Shown here one piece after another: positions 27,349 to 36,549 of a stretch of DNA of 64,000 bases. Position 1 is the first letter of the stretch, and each line of letters begins with the position of its first letter. Position numbers and translations under genes: made by a program. The notes under the pieces were generated by a model. That model was not told where the DNA came from, searched no databases, and saw only the letters and a list, made by a program, of their open reading frames with translations. The stretch is from NCBI RefSeq assembly GCF_900601905.1, contig NZ_UWFA01000131.1, positions 62,001-126,000 on the forward strand, given 5' to 3'. This DNA is from Pseudomonas viridiflava (GTDB lineage Bacteria; Pseudomonadota; Gammaproteobacteria; Pseudomonadales; Pseudomonadaceae).

Positions 27349-29547
27349 CTAAAACACCTTATCCAGCGTGATCGGGAAGTCCCTCACGCGTTTGCCGGTA
27401 GCGTGGTAGATGGCATTGGCCACCGCCGCCGCTACGCCGACGATGCCGATCTCGCCGACACCTTTGGAACCCAGCGCATTGACGATGTTGTCTTCTTCCT
27501 CGACAAAAATCACATCAATGTCGCCGATATCGGCCTGAACGGGCACGTGATACTCCGACAGGTTGTGGTTCATGATGCGTCCTAGAGCGTGATCGGTCTG
27601 GGTTTCTTCGTGGAGCGCCATGCCGATGCCCCACACCACGCCGCCGAGAATCTGGCTGCGAGCCATTTTCGGGTTCACCACGCGCCCCGCAGCAATGGCG
27701 CTGACCACCCGGCTGACACGAACGGTGCCCAGGTCTTCATCCACCTGCACTTCGACAAACACCGCCGAATGCGTCGCCGTGGCATAGCCTTCGCGCTTCT
27801 TGTCCGGTTCGGCATCGACCTGCACTTCGAGACCCTCCGGCGAGCCGCTCAGCACTTCGCTTAACGCCAGCCGATGTTCCCCCAGACTCAGATAGCCCTC
27901 GGCAACGGTCATTTGGTCTGCCCGCGCCGAGGCAAACCGGGGATCCACCTGGCAGGCGACTTCGAAGAGCTTCTGGCGCAGCGCCTTGCTGGCCTGCTGC
28001 ACAGCGGTGCCGACCGATGACACGGTGAACGAGCCACCCTGCAATGGTGCCGTAGGCAACGACGAATCGCCGAGCAGGAACGTTGTATCGGCCACCGAGA
28101 CCCCCGCGCCTGCCGCCGCAATCTGGGTCATGACCGTATAAGTGCCAGTGCCGATATCCGTGGTGGCGCTGCTGACGGTCAGTTTGCCCGCTGCATTGAT
28201 ATGCGCTTTGGCGCTGGCCTTCATCTGCATGGACTCCCACACGCCACCGGCCATGCCCCAACCTACCAACTGCCGGCCTTCGCGCATGCTGCGCGGTTCA
28301 GGGTTGCGTCGGCTCCAGCCAAAACGCTCGGCGCCCTCGGCATAGCAGGCGCGCAGCTCTTTGCTGGAATAGGGCTTGTCTTCGTTACCGTTGCGTTCGG
28401 CGAAGTTGGTCAGGCGCAGCTGCACCGGATCGATCGCCAATGCGCAGGCCAGTTCGTCCATTGCGCATTCCAGGCCGATTACGCCCAGCGCAGCACCGGG
28501 TGCGCGCATGTCCAGTGGGGTAAACACATCCAGTGGTGCCAATTTGTAAGTCAGCTCCACGTTGTCGCATTTGTAGAGCATGCCGCTCCATTCAACGACG
28601 TGCTCGGTAAAGTCTTCAAAGCGCGAGGTCTGGCCGATGGCCTCGTGAGCCACGGCCATCAACCGACCATTGGCCGCCGCGCCGAGGCGCAAGTGCTGCA
28701 AGGTGCGCGGGCGATAACCGAAGGTGAACATCTGTTGCCGGGTCAGGGTAACGCGCACAGAACGCTTGAGCTCAAGCGCGGCCATGACCGCCAGGGGCAA
28801 TTGATATTGCGGTCGCAAGCCGGAGCCGAAAGCGCCGCCGACAAAGGCCGCAAACACGCGGATTTTCTCTTTGTCGATGTTGAAGACCTTGTGCAGATAG
28901 TCCTGGCAGTTTTGCGTGCCTTGGGTCTTGTCGTGGATGTGCAGGCTGCCATCGGCCTGGTACAGCACCGTCGACGCGTGCGGTTCCATCGGGTTGTGGT
29001 GCTCGACGGGCGTGCTGTAACGCGCATCGATCTGCAGCGCGGATCCATCGTATTCAGCCTGGAAATTGCCTCTGGGCTTGGGCAATTCGGCGGGCGCGGC
29101 ATGACTTTGCTCGCTCAAGGCGAGCAGGTCGGTCTGGTGGCCTTCAACCAGGTATTCGATACGCACCAGTGAGCCGGCATAGCGCGCCAGCTCCTGAGTC
29201 TCGGCAACCACCAGGGCCAACGGTTGGCCGTTGTACAGAACGCGGTCGTTATACAGCGGCCGAAACGGCGAGCCCTCAGCCGAGTCAGCGTCTTCATAGC
29301 TTTCGTCGTAGCTGGCGAGTCTGGGGCGGTTCTTGTGATCCAGCACCATCACCACACCTGGCACCCGCAGGGCCTCGGTGATATCGATATGGGTCACACG
29401 TCCGCGGGCGATAGTGCTGGACACCACGCTGCCGTATAGCAGGCCGGTTTCCGGGTATTCCCCGGCGTAACGGGCGCCACCGGTGACTTTCAGCTTGCCG
29501 TCGACCCGGTCCAGGGCCTGGCCGATTGGCGATAAAGGCGTGTTCAT
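27349..29547 (-). CDS. Aldehyde oxidoreductase molybdopterin-binding subunit (PaoC/YagR-like)
   Basis: 732 residues, the same length as E. coli PaoC as I recall it. Xanthine-oxidase-family large subunit: VGGAFGSGLRPQYQLP (about residue 240), molybdopterin-binding segments in the second half, and the catalytic glutamate in KGVGEIG (E699 here). It would oxidise aldehydes or N-heterocycles by hydroxylation at a Mo=S centre. It is the last gene of a three-gene operon and overlaps the FAD subunit by 4 bp (ATGA). No XdhC/PaoD-type sulfuration chaperone is seen next to it. Confidence 0.9.
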   Translation of the reverse strand: MNTPLSPIGQALDRVDGKLKVTGGARYAGEYPETGLLYGSVVSSTIARGRVTHIDITEALRVPGVVMVLDHKNRPRLASYDESYEDADSAEGSPFRPLYNDRVLYNGQPLALVVAETQELARYAGSLVRIEYLVEGHQTDLLALSEQSHAAPAELPKPRGNFQAEYDGSALQIDARYSTPVEHHNPMEPHASTVLYQADGSLHIHDKTQGTQNCQDYLHKVFNIDKEKIRVFAAFVGGAFGSGLRPQYQLPLAVMAALELKRSVRVTLTRQQMFTFGYRPRTLQHLRLGAAANGRLMAVAHEAIGQTSRFEDFTEHVVEWSGMLYKCDNVELTYKLAPLDVFTPLDMRAPGAALGVIGLECAMDELACALAIDPVQLRLTNFAERNGNEDKPYSSKELRACYAEGAERFGWSRRNPEPRSMREGRQLVGWGMAGGVWESMQMKASAKAHINAAGKLTVSSATTDIGTGTYTVMTQIAAAGAGVSVADTTFLLGDSSLPTAPLQGGSFTVSSVGTAVQQASKALRQKLFEVACQVDPRFASARADQMTVAEGYLSLGEHRLALSEVLSGSPEGLEVQVDAEPDKKREGYATATHSAVFVEVQVDEDLGTVRVSRVVSAIAAGRVVNPKMARSQILGGVVWGIGMALHEETQTDHALGRIMNHNLSEYHVPVQADIGDIDVIFVEEEDNIVNALGSKGVGEIGIVGVAAAVANAIYHATGKRVRDFPITLDKVF

Positions 29548-30533
29548 CGGGCATTACCTCCCACAGCGGCGTCGCTCAGGGCGCGGATGATCGCCCGGCG
29601 CGCCAGTTTGACTTTGAATGCGTTGTGCTCAAGCGGCTCGGCGTCGGCCAGCAAGGCATCGGCAGCGGCGGCGAAGGTGTCGCGGGACACCGGCTTGCCA
29701 ATCAGCACCTGCTCGGCGGCTTTGTCGCGCCATGGCTTGTGGGCCACGCCGCCCAGCGCCAGCCGCGCATCGCGAATAAGATCGCCGTCCAGATCCAGCG
29801 ATGCCGCCACGGAAATCAGCGCAAAGGCATAGGAAGCCCGATCTCGAATCTTCAGGTACGTGCCCTGCCCGGCAAAACCTGGAGCAGGCAGCTCAACGGC
29901 GGTGATCAGTTCGTCATCGGCCAGTTGATTGTCGCGTTGCGGCGAATCTCCCGGGAGGCGATGAAAGTCTGCAAACTCGATGCGACGCGAACCTGCCCGG
30001 CCTTCGACATGCACCACCGCTTCCAGAGCGGCCAGGGCCACGCACATATCAGACGGATGGGTGGCGACGCATTCATCACTGGCACCGAGGATCGCGTGGA
30101 TCCGGTTCAGGCCAGTCCGCGCAGGGCAGCCACTGCCAGGCTCGCGTTTGTTGCAGGGCACCGTCGAGTCGTAGAAGTAGTAACAGCGGGTACGTTGCAA
30201 CAGGTTGCCGCCGGTGCTCGCCATGTTGCGCAGCTGCGGCGATGCCCCCGCCAGCACGGCTTGGGACAGCAGTGGATAACGCTGCTCGATCAGCGGATGC
30301 CAGGCCAGGTCGGCGTTGCTCACCAGCGCGCCAATCAACAGGCCGCCGTCGGCGGTTTCAGTCACCTCGTTGAGCGGCAGGCCGGTGATGTCGATCAGGT
30401 GTTCCGGCCGAGTGATGTTCTCTTTCATCAAATCGAGCAGGTTGGTGCCACCGGCAATAAAACGGGTGGCCGCGCCGCTGAGATTGACGGCTTCGCTGAC
30501 GTTACTGGGTCGACTGTAGGTAAAGGGATTCAT
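29544..30533 (-). CDS. Aldehyde oxidoreductase FAD-binding subunit (PaoB/YagS-like)
   Basis: 329 residues. CO-dehydrogenase-type FAD domain with FIAGGTNLLDLMK (about 26-38) and ASTGGNLLQRTRC (about 110). The loop TRCYYF..VPCNKREPGSGC supplies three closely placed cysteines, as in PaoB, whose FAD subunit carries an extra [4Fe-4S] cluster. Electrons pass from Mo via Fe-S centres to this FAD. Overlaps both neighbours by 4 bp, indicating translational coupling. Confidence 0.9.
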   Translation of the reverse strand: MNPFTYSRPSNVSEAVNLSGAATRFIAGGTNLLDLMKENITRPEHLIDITGLPLNEVTETADGGLLIGALVSNADLAWHPLIEQRYPLLSQAVLAGASPQLRNMASTGGNLLQRTRCYYFYDSTVPCNKREPGSGCPARTGLNRIHAILGASDECVATHPSDMCVALAALEAVVHVEGRAGSRRIEFADFHRLPGDSPQRDNQLADDELITAVELPAPGFAGQGTYLKIRDRASYAFALISVAASLDLDGDLIRDARLALGGVAHKPWRDKAAEQVLIGKPVSRDTFAAAADALLADAEPLEHNAFKVKLARRAIIRALSDAAVGGNAR

Positions 30534-31051
30534 CGGCTGCCCCCGGCTTTTTCAAATTGAGGGGTGTGTGGCAGCGCTTCTTCTACGGCGGCAACAATGT
30601 TGCTGTACGCGCCGCAGCGGCACAGGTTACCGCTCATCAGTTCCTTGATTTCGGCGGTGTTACGGGCCCGGCCTTCATTGGCCAGCCCGACAGCGGAGCA
30701 GATCTGCCCCGGCGTGCAATAACCGCACTGGAACGCATCGTGTTTGATGAAGGCCTGCTGCATGGGGTGCAACTGGTCGCCGTCGGCCAGACCTTCAATG
30801 GTGGTCAGCTCAGCCCCGTTACACATGATTGCCAGGGTCAGGCAGGAATTGATGCGCTTGCCATCGCGCAAGACAGTGCACGCGCCGCACTGGCCGTGGT
30901 CGCAGCCTTTTTTAGTGCCGACCAGATCGAGCTGCTCGCGCAGCAGGTCGAGTAACGTGGTCCACGGCTGAACAGTGAGCTGTCGCGCCTGACCATTGAG
31001 CGTCAGGGTAATCGCGTGGCCAGCGAAATCCTGGGATGTTGGTGAACTCAT
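30530..31051 (-). CDS. Aldehyde oxidoreductase 2Fe-2S subunit (PaoA/YagT-like)
   Basis: 173 residues. Plant-type [2Fe-2S] motif GCDHGQCGACTVLRDG (about 51-66) and a second [2Fe-2S] domain with CGYCTPGQICSA and GNLCRCGAY. First gene of the operon. Unlike E. coli PaoA, the N-terminus (MSSPTSQDFAGHAITL) has no twin-arginine signal, so the complex is predicted to be cytoplasmic. The ATG at 31051 follows GTGAGG; the upstream in-frame ATG has no good ribosome-binding site. Confidence 0.92.
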   Translation of the reverse strand: MSSPTSQDFAGHAITLTLNGQARQLTVQPWTTLLDLLREQLDLVGTKKGCDHGQCGACTVLRDGKRINSCLTLAIMCNGAELTTIEGLADGDQLHPMQQAFIKHDAFQCGYCTPGQICSAVGLANEGRARNTAEIKELMSGNLCRCGAYSNIVAAVEEALPHTPQFEKAGGSR

Positions 31052-31436
31052 AGGAACCTCACGGTAGGTACTCACACAGCGCAGTTTTCTGCGTCTTAGG
31101 GGTACGACTTGCGAGGTTTGGCAATCGTTCAGGGTTTTTGATGGGGCGTTGATCAGGCCATCACAGATTTTGTGGGACCGGCTTCAGCCGGGAAGGCTGC
31201 ATGCCGGTCGATCAATGTGCAGTAAATGTATTGGCCTATTCCCGGCTAAAGCAGGCCCCAAGGTGTTCCAATTCATTTACTCGGCGACGATCACCAGGCA
31301 GTCATAAAGCTGCGCGGCTGGTATGATGCGCGGCTTTTTCCGACCGGCAAAAAATCCGCGGACCGCTCCGGCAGTCTGTGCTTTGCTGTTTGAGTCGATT
31401 CATTCACGGCGCAGGCGCGTCACCGGGGAGCCAGAC
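31052..31436. other. Divergent region between the Mo-oxidoreductase operon and purine permease
   Basis: Contains the two promoters and a REP-like pair. A TATGAT hexamer at 31323 is a candidate -10 for the permease. No recognised riboswitch or RNA gene. Confidence 0.4.
31171..31261. repeat. REP-like pair (GTGGGACCGGCTTCAGCCGGGA family)
   Basis: TGTGGGACCGGCTTCAGCCG on the left; ATTCCCGGCTAAAGCAGGCC on the right. Confidence 0.78.
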
Positions 31437-32732
31437 ATGCTGGAACGGCTGTTTCAACTCAAGGCACACAACACCAATGTGCGCACCGAGATTCTCGCGG
31501 GCGTCACGACCTTTCTGGCGATGGCCTACATTCTGTTCGTCAACCCGAGCATCCTCGGTGCCACCGGCATGGACAAGGGCGCGCTGTTCGTCGCGACCTG
31601 TCTGGCAGCGGCCATCGGCTCGGCGACCATGGGCATCATCGCCAACTACCCGATTGCCCTGGCACCGGGCATGGGCCTGAATGCGTTCTTCACCTACACC
31701 GTCGTGCTGCACCTGGGCCATACCTGGCAAGTGGCATTGGGTGCGGTATTCATTTCGGCGGTGATGTTCTTCATCCTGTCGATCCTGCGCATCCGGGAAT
31801 GGATCATCAACAGCATTCCGCTGCCGTTGCGCTCAGCGATTGCGGCAGGCATCGGCCTGTTTCTGGCGCTGATTGCCCTGCAGAATGCTGGCATCGTCGC
31901 CAAACACGAGGTGACCATGCTCACCCTGGGCGACCTCGCCAAGCCCGCGCCGGTGCTCGCCACCCTGGGGTTCTTCCTGATCGTTGCGCTGGAAAGGCTC
32001 AAAGTCCGTGGCGCGGTATTGATCGGCATCCTGGCAGTGACCGTCGTGTCGATTCTGCTGGGCTTCGAGGCATTCAAAGGCGTGGTCTCGATGCCACCTT
32101 CGCTCGCCCCGACCTTCCTGCAGCTGGACATCAAGGGCGCCTTTGACGTCGCCCTGATCAGCGTGATCTTTGCCTTCCTGTTCGTCGACCTGTTCGACAA
32201 CTCCGGCACCCTGATCGGCGTGGCCAAACGCGCCGGGCTGATGGACCAGAACGGTCATATGCCGAAGATGGGCCGGGCGCTGATCGCCGACAGCACCGCC
32301 GCCATGGCCGGTTCGCTGCTGGGTACGTCGACCACTACCAGCTACATCGAATCCGCTGCGGGTGTCAGTGCTGGCGGTCGTACCGGCCTGACAGCCATCG
32401 TCGTAGCGATTCTGTTCCTGCTGGCATTGTTCTTCGCACCACTGGCGGGCAGCGTCCCGGCCTACGCCACGGCTCCGGCGCTGTTGTTCGTGGCAGTGCT
32501 GATGGCCTCCGGGCTGGCGGAAATCGACTGGGATGACCTGTCCGTCGCCGCCCCTGTCGTCATCACCGCCCTGGCAATGCCATTCACCTATTCCATCGCC
32601 AACGGCATCGCCTTTGGTTTCATCGCCTGGACGGGCATCAAACTGCTGTCAGGCCAGTGGCGCGAGCTGAATCCCGCGCTGGTGATCCTGTCGATCCTGT
32701 TCGTTGTCAAATTGGGTTGGTTTCCGGCATGA
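31437..32732 (+). CDS. NCS2 family purine (adenine/guanine/hypoxanthine) permease
   Basis: 431 residues, about 12-14 helices, of the AzgA-type NCS2 subfamily: [17 protein letters not shown] (about 22-38), [15 protein letters not shown] (about 77), [13 protein letters not shown] (about 240) and [22 protein letters not shown] (motif split across helix 10). It imports purine bases with protons. The ATG at 31437 follows GGGGAG; the longer in-frame start is not family-like. The stop overlaps the trmA start by 4 bp (ATGA). Confidence 0.9.
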   Translation: MLERLFQLKAHNTNVRTEILAGVTTFLAMAYILFVNPSILGATGMDKGALFVATCLAAAIGSATMGIIANYPIALAPGMGLNAFFTYTVVLHLGHTWQVALGAVFISAVMFFILSILRIREWIINSIPLPLRSAIAAGIGLFLALIALQNAGIVAKHEVTMLTLGDLAKPAPVLATLGFFLIVALERLKVRGAVLIGILAVTVVSILLGFEAFKGVVSMPPSLAPTFLQLDIKGAFDVALISVIFAFLFVDLFDNSGTLIGVAKRAGLMDQNGHMPKMGRALIADSTAAMAGSLLGTSTTTSYIESAAGVSAGGRTGLTAIVVAILFLLALFFAPLAGSVPAYATAPALLFVAVLMASGLAEIDWDDLSVAAPVVITALAMPFTYSIANGIAFGFIAWTGIKLLSGQWRELNPALVILSILFVVKLGWFPA

Positions 32733-33820
32733 GTGCAAGTATTCCCTTCGATCCGGCGAGCTATGACACTCAGCTCGCCGCCAAAGCCGAGCGCCTGCGC
32801 GAGCTGCTGGCGCCATTCGATGCCCCCGAGCCGCAGATCTTCGACTCGCCAACCGCCAATTACCGGCTGCGCGCCGAATTCCGGCTGTGGCGCGAAGATC
32901 AGAAGCGCCATTACGCGATGTTCACGCCTGGCGATAACAAGAACCCGATCCTGCTCGACGGCCTGCCGATTGCCAGCCTGCGTATCAATGCGCTGATGCC
33001 GGTGCTGCGTGATCGCTGGGAAGCCAGCAAGGTGCTCAATCACAAGCTGTTCCAGGTGGATTTCCTAACCACCCTGGCGGGCGATGCGATGATCACGATG
33101 TGTTATCACCGCCCGCTGGACGATGAGTGGATGGCCGAAGCCGAGAAGCTGGCAGCCGATCTCGACGTAAGCCTGATTGGCCGCTCCAAGGGCCAGCGGC
33201 TGGTGATAGGTCGTGATTACGTGACCGAAGAACTGGAGGTAGCCGGTCGCACGTTCAGCTATCGCCAACCCGAAGGCGCCTTCACCCAGCCCAACGGCAC
33301 GGTGAACCAGAAGATGCTCGAATGGGCCTATGCCGCGCTGGGCGACCGGGAAGATGATTTGCTGGAGTTGTACTGCGGCAACGGCAACTTCACTCTGCCG
33401 CTGGCGACCCGGGTGCGCAAAGTGTTGGCCACGGAAATCAGCAAGACCTCAGTCAACGCTGCCTTGAGCAACCTGGCCGATAACGCGGTGGACAACGTGA
33501 CGCTGGTGCGTCTGTCCGCTGAAGAATTGACCGAAGCGCTCAACGAAGTGCGCCCGTTCCGCCGCCTGCATGGCGTGGACTTGAAGAGCTACGAGTTTGG
33601 CAGCGTGTTCGTCGATCCGCCCCGCGCCGGGATGGACCCGGACACCTGCGAGCTGACCCGTCGTTTCGAGAGGATCCTGTACATCTCCTGCAACCCGGAA
33701 ACCCTGGCCGCCAACATCGCCCAGCTCAACGACACCCACCGTGTCGAGCGTTGCGCGCTGTTTGACCAGTTTCCGTATACCCACCATATGGAGTCCGGGG
33801 TGTTGCTGGTCCGCCGCTGA
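32729..33820 (+). CDS. trmA: tRNA (uracil-5-)-methyltransferase TrmA
   Basis: 363 residues. Makes m5U54 in tRNA (and is known to modify tmRNA in E. coli). RNA-binding N-terminal half ([16 protein letters not shown]), SAM motif [16 protein letters not shown] (about 210), [11 protein letters not shown] (about 295) and the catalytic cysteine in [12 protein letters not shown] (about 320). The start is ATG at 32729 within the ATGA overlap with the permease gene, so coupled translation is likely. Confidence 0.95.
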   Translation: MSASIPFDPASYDTQLAAKAERLRELLAPFDAPEPQIFDSPTANYRLRAEFRLWREDQKRHYAMFTPGDNKNPILLDGLPIASLRINALMPVLRDRWEASKVLNHKLFQVDFLTTLAGDAMITMCYHRPLDDEWMAEAEKLAADLDVSLIGRSKGQRLVIGRDYVTEELEVAGRTFSYRQPEGAFTQPNGTVNQKMLEWAYAALGDREDDLLELYCGNGNFTLPLATRVRKVLATEISKTSVNAALSNLADNAVDNVTLVRLSAEELTEALNEVRPFRRLHGVDLKSYEFGSVFVDPPRAGMDPDTCELTRRFERILYISCNPETLAANIAQLNDTHRVERCALFDQFPYTHHMESGVLLVRR

Positions 33821-33825
33821 CCCCT

Positions 33826-33915
33826 TTGTGGGAGCGGTGCTTACCCGCGATAAGGCTGGACGCAATTCTCGGATAGACCGAGTGGTCCTTATCGCCGGCA
33901 AGCACGTTCCCACAG
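33826..33915. repeat. REP pair after trmA
   Basis: TTGTGGGAGCGGTGCTTACC to CGGCAAGCACGTTCCCACAG; one base is lost in the right arm (GCCGG for GCGGG). Confidence 0.8.
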
Positions 33916-33934
33916 GTGTTTTACCTAACCTTGG

Positions 33935-34930
33935 TTACAGCGCTTTTATCTGCCCAATCCCCACCGCCTGCGGGCCTTCGCCAATGCCGTTTTCCAGGGG
34001 CGCGCCGAACTCAGCCAGGCTGATCTGGAAGCGATCACCCGGTCGGGTTTTGATACCGTCGGCGAACGACAGAGTCGCGGTACCGAAGTAGTGAATATGC
34101 ACATCCCCCGGCCGTAGAAACTGCGCGTACTTGAAGTGGTGATATTCAAGGTTTGCCAGGCTGTGGCACATGTTGTCCTCGCCGCTGAGAAATTCCTTTT
34201 CCCACAGCACTTGCCCGTCACGCATCACCAGACTCATGCCGGACAGATGCCGGGGTAACTCGCCCACTCGCAGCTCAGGGCCATAAGCGCAATACCGCAG
34301 CTTGGAATGCGCCAGGTACAGATAATTGCGCCGCTCCATGACGTGGTCGGAAAACTCGTTGCCCAGGGCATAACCGAGCCGATACGGCTGGCCGTCATCG
34401 CCAATCACATACAGGCCGGTCAGCTCCGGCTCCTCACCCGCATCCTCGGCGAACGACGGCACCGGGAAGTCGGCACCGGGCCGCACGACGATACTGCCGT
34501 CACCCTTGTAGAACCATTCCGGTTGCGCACCGACCTGGCCGGCCGCCGGCTTGCCGCCATCCAGGCCCCACTTGAAGATTTTCATGGTGTCGGTCATGCC
34601 CGCTTCGACCTGGCCATCGTGCTGATGCATCTTGTCCCGTGCCGAAGCGCTGCCCAGATGGGTGAGGCCCGTGCCGCTGATCAGGCAATGCGCCGGGTCT
34701 TCGTGGTCCAGCGGCGGCAGGATCTGGCGATTGTGCAGCAGTGCTGCGTAATCAGGCCCCGGCTCGGTGCCACGGCTGGCGACTTCATCGGCCAGGCTTT
34801 TACCGGCGCGAATGGCTGTCAGGGCCAGTTCGCGAGTGCTTTGCGTGTCACGCACAACATTGAGCTGTTCGCCATCGACAACGCCGACCTGGCGTTGACC
34901 CGATGGGGTTTCAAACTGGATAAGGCGCAT
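33935..34930 (-). CDS. AraD1/GguC family (fumarylacetoacetate-hydrolase superfamily) sugar-acid enzyme
   Basis: 331 residues with an FAH-type fold: LISGTGLTHLGSA.., GLYVIGDDGQPYRLGYALGN and the metal-site ENFSDH-like GNEFSDHVMERRNYLYLAHSK. AraD1/GguC relatives sit in arabinose, galactose and other sugar-acid clusters and are proposed to act on 2-keto-3-deoxy acids. It follows the enolase-superfamily dehydratase, across a REP pair, on the same strand, consistent with acting on its product. The ATG at 34930 was chosen where homology-like sequence begins (MRLIQFETPSG). Confidence 0.8.
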   Translation of the reverse strand: MRLIQFETPSGQRQVGVVDGEQLNVVRDTQSTRELALTAIRAGKSLADEVASRGTEPGPDYAALLHNRQILPPLDHEDPAHCLISGTGLTHLGSASARDKMHQHDGQVEAGMTDTMKIFKWGLDGGKPAAGQVGAQPEWFYKGDGSIVVRPGADFPVPSFAEDAGEEPELTGLYVIGDDGQPYRLGYALGNEFSDHVMERRNYLYLAHSKLRYCAYGPELRVGELPRHLSGMSLVMRDGQVLWEKEFLSGEDNMCHSLANLEYHHFKYAQFLRPGDVHIHYFGTATLSFADGIKTRPGDRFQISLAEFGAPLENGIGEGPQAVGIGQIKAL

Positions 34931-34966
34931 TAGGTGTCTCTCCACAAAGTTGGATCTGTGCAGACT

Positions 34967-35057
34967 TTGTGGGAGCGAGCTCGCTCGCGAAGAGGCCAGT
35001 ACATCCGAAGAAGCTATGGAGACTGAACACCGTCTTCGCAAGCAAGCTTGATCCCAC
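34967..35057. repeat. REP pair between dehydratase and AraD1 genes
   Basis: TTGTGGGAGCGAGCTCGCTC to AGCAAGCTTGATCCCACC. It lies inside the presumed operon, where it could adjust mRNA stability. Confidence 0.82.
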
Positions 35058-35080
35058 CTGAATGTTCATCAATTTCAACA

Positions 35081-36256
35081 TCATTCAATGATGTTGAAAT
35101 CACTCAGATACTCGTCGGAGATTTCCAGCCCAAGCCCAGGCTTGTTGTCGTCCAGCTGGATATAACCGTTGACCGGCTGTGGCTCGCCCTTGAACACGTA
35201 ATAGAACAACTCGTTGCCCACTTCCACGTCGAACACCGGGAAGAACTCGGCCATCGGCGAGGCGGTGGTGGACATGGTCAGGTGGTAGTTGTGCATCTGC
35301 CCGGCGTGCGGGATGACCGGCACCGACCAGGCTTCGGCCATGGCGTTGATCTTGCGGGCAGCGGTGATGCCGCCGACTCGGTTGGTGTCGTACTGGATAA
35401 CGTCCACGGCGCGGCGCTCCAGCAGGTCTTTGAAACCGTAGGAGGTGAACTCGTGCTCGCCGCCGGAGATCGGCATGATGTTCATCTTCTTCAGCTCGAT
35501 ATAGCCTTCGATGTCATCGGCAATCACCGGCTCTTCCAGCCAGCGCGGCTCGAATTCGGCCAGTTTCGGCAGCATGCGGCGCGCGTATTCCAGGGTCCAG
35601 CCCATGTAACACTCCAGCATGATGTCCACATCCGGACCCGCCAGCTCACGCAAGGCACGCACTTGTTCGATGTTGCGACGCATACCCGCCGGGCCGTCTT
35701 TGGGGCCATAGCCAAAGCGCATTTTCAGCGCGGTAAAGCCTTGGTTCAGGTAGCCCTGGGCTTCTTCGAGGAACAGATCAAGGTTGTCGTTGGCGTACAG
35801 CTTGGAGGCGTAGGTCCAGATTTTTTCCTTGGTGCGCCCGCCGAGCAGCTTGAAGACCGGCTTGTTCACCGCCTTGCCCATGATGTCCCAGATGGCGATG
35901 TCGATGGCCGAGATGGCCGCCATGCCGATGCCCTTGCGGCCCCAGGCGTGGCTCTGGCGATACATTTTCTGCCAGATGTATTCGTTGTCGAACGGGTCTT
36001 CGCCAATGGCGATGGGTGCCAGGTAAGTGTCGATGATTTCCTTGGCCACACGCGGGGCCAGGGCGCAGTTGCCGATCCCGACGAGGCCGGTGTCGGTTTC
36101 GATCTCGACCACCAGCCAGCCATGGAAACGGAACGACCCCATGGCATCGCCGCGCTCGAAGAGGATGTCGCTGGCATTGGTGCAAAAGTGCGCTTGCGGG
36201 GGAACGACCTTGCCTTTCCATTCGAAGACACGGGTACGAATCGCTTTGATTTTCAT
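35081..36256 (-). CDS. Enolase-superfamily sugar-acid dehydratase (rhamnonate-dehydratase-like)
   Basis: 391 residues. N-terminal capping domain ([16 protein letters not shown]) and a TIM barrel with metal ligands in order: MLECYMGW (Glu), WLEEPV (Glu), SGGEHEF (Glu), then the catalytic His in HAGQMHNYH. The pattern is closest, from memory, to L-rhamnonate dehydratase (RhmD) and relatives such as gluconate/galactarate dehydratases. It would turn an aldonic or aldaric acid into its 2-keto-3-deoxy form. A shared LysR-type element lies upstream (36365-36406). The ATG at 36256 follows AAGGAAA. Confidence 0.85.
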   Translation of the reverse strand: MKIKAIRTRVFEWKGKVVPPQAHFCTNASDILFERGDAMGSFRFHGWLVVEIETDTGLVGIGNCALAPRVAKEIIDTYLAPIAIGEDPFDNEYIWQKMYRQSHAWGRKGIGMAAISAIDIAIWDIMGKAVNKPVFKLLGGRTKEKIWTYASKLYANDNLDLFLEEAQGYLNQGFTALKMRFGYGPKDGPAGMRRNIEQVRALRELAGPDVDIMLECYMGWTLEYARRMLPKLAEFEPRWLEEPVIADDIEGYIELKKMNIMPISGGEHEFTSYGFKDLLERRAVDVIQYDTNRVGGITAARKINAMAEAWSVPVIPHAGQMHNYHLTMSTTASPMAEFFPVFDVEVGNELFYYVFKGEPQPVNGYIQLDDNKPGLGLEISDEYLSDFNIIE

Positions 36257-36364
36257 GGGCTGCTTTTCCTTGTGTGCCGGTACGTCCTGCATGGCGCGGG
36301 ACCGGCTTTTTGTAGTTGTTGATCGACACGTCGATGGGGAAATTTAGCCAGCTGCGAGGGGTGG

Positions 36365-36406
36365 CGGCTAATCACTTATGCGTATCCAGTGATAGCTTGG
36401 GGTGAT
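36365..36406 (-). promoter_or_regulatory. LysR-type bipartite operator/promoter of the dehydratase gene
   Basis: Minus strand: ATCACCCCAAGCTATCAC, 14-nt spacer, TGATTAGCCG. The first box is T-N11-A. The end TAGCCG is followed after 17 bp by CTAAAT, a possible -35/-10 pair. The same layout occurs at 39926-39967 and 40154-40195. 108 nt separate it from the start codon. Confidence 0.75.
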
Positions 36407-36456
36407 CGGTTGTGAGGGATGTTTACCGCAGGAGTTATCGCAGCGCCCATAAAAAA

Positions 36457-36529
36457 ATCGCTGCCTCGCGGTGCTCGTGAGCTCCTACAGATGATTTGTA
36501 GGAGCTCACGAGCACCGCGAGGCAGCGAT
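36457..36529. repeat. Perfect 33-bp inverted repeat
   Basis: Arms 36457-36489 and 36497-36529 pair without mismatch around a 7-nt loop. The core is GTAGGAGCTCACGAGCACCG, so it resembles a REP palindrome extended to a complete hairpin. It lies between the dehydratase promoter and the PdxA2-like stop. Confidence 0.95.
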
Positions 36530-36549
36530 AGCGGTCGCCCAGATCTAAC

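Noticed and set aside
36457..36529. Perfect inverted repeat as a standard rho-independent terminator
   Set aside because: In the minus direction the hairpin is not followed by a T-run suited to ending the PdxA2 transcript at the right side. A T-run exists only as the A-run at 36451-36457, beyond the left arm, so termination is possible but unproven.
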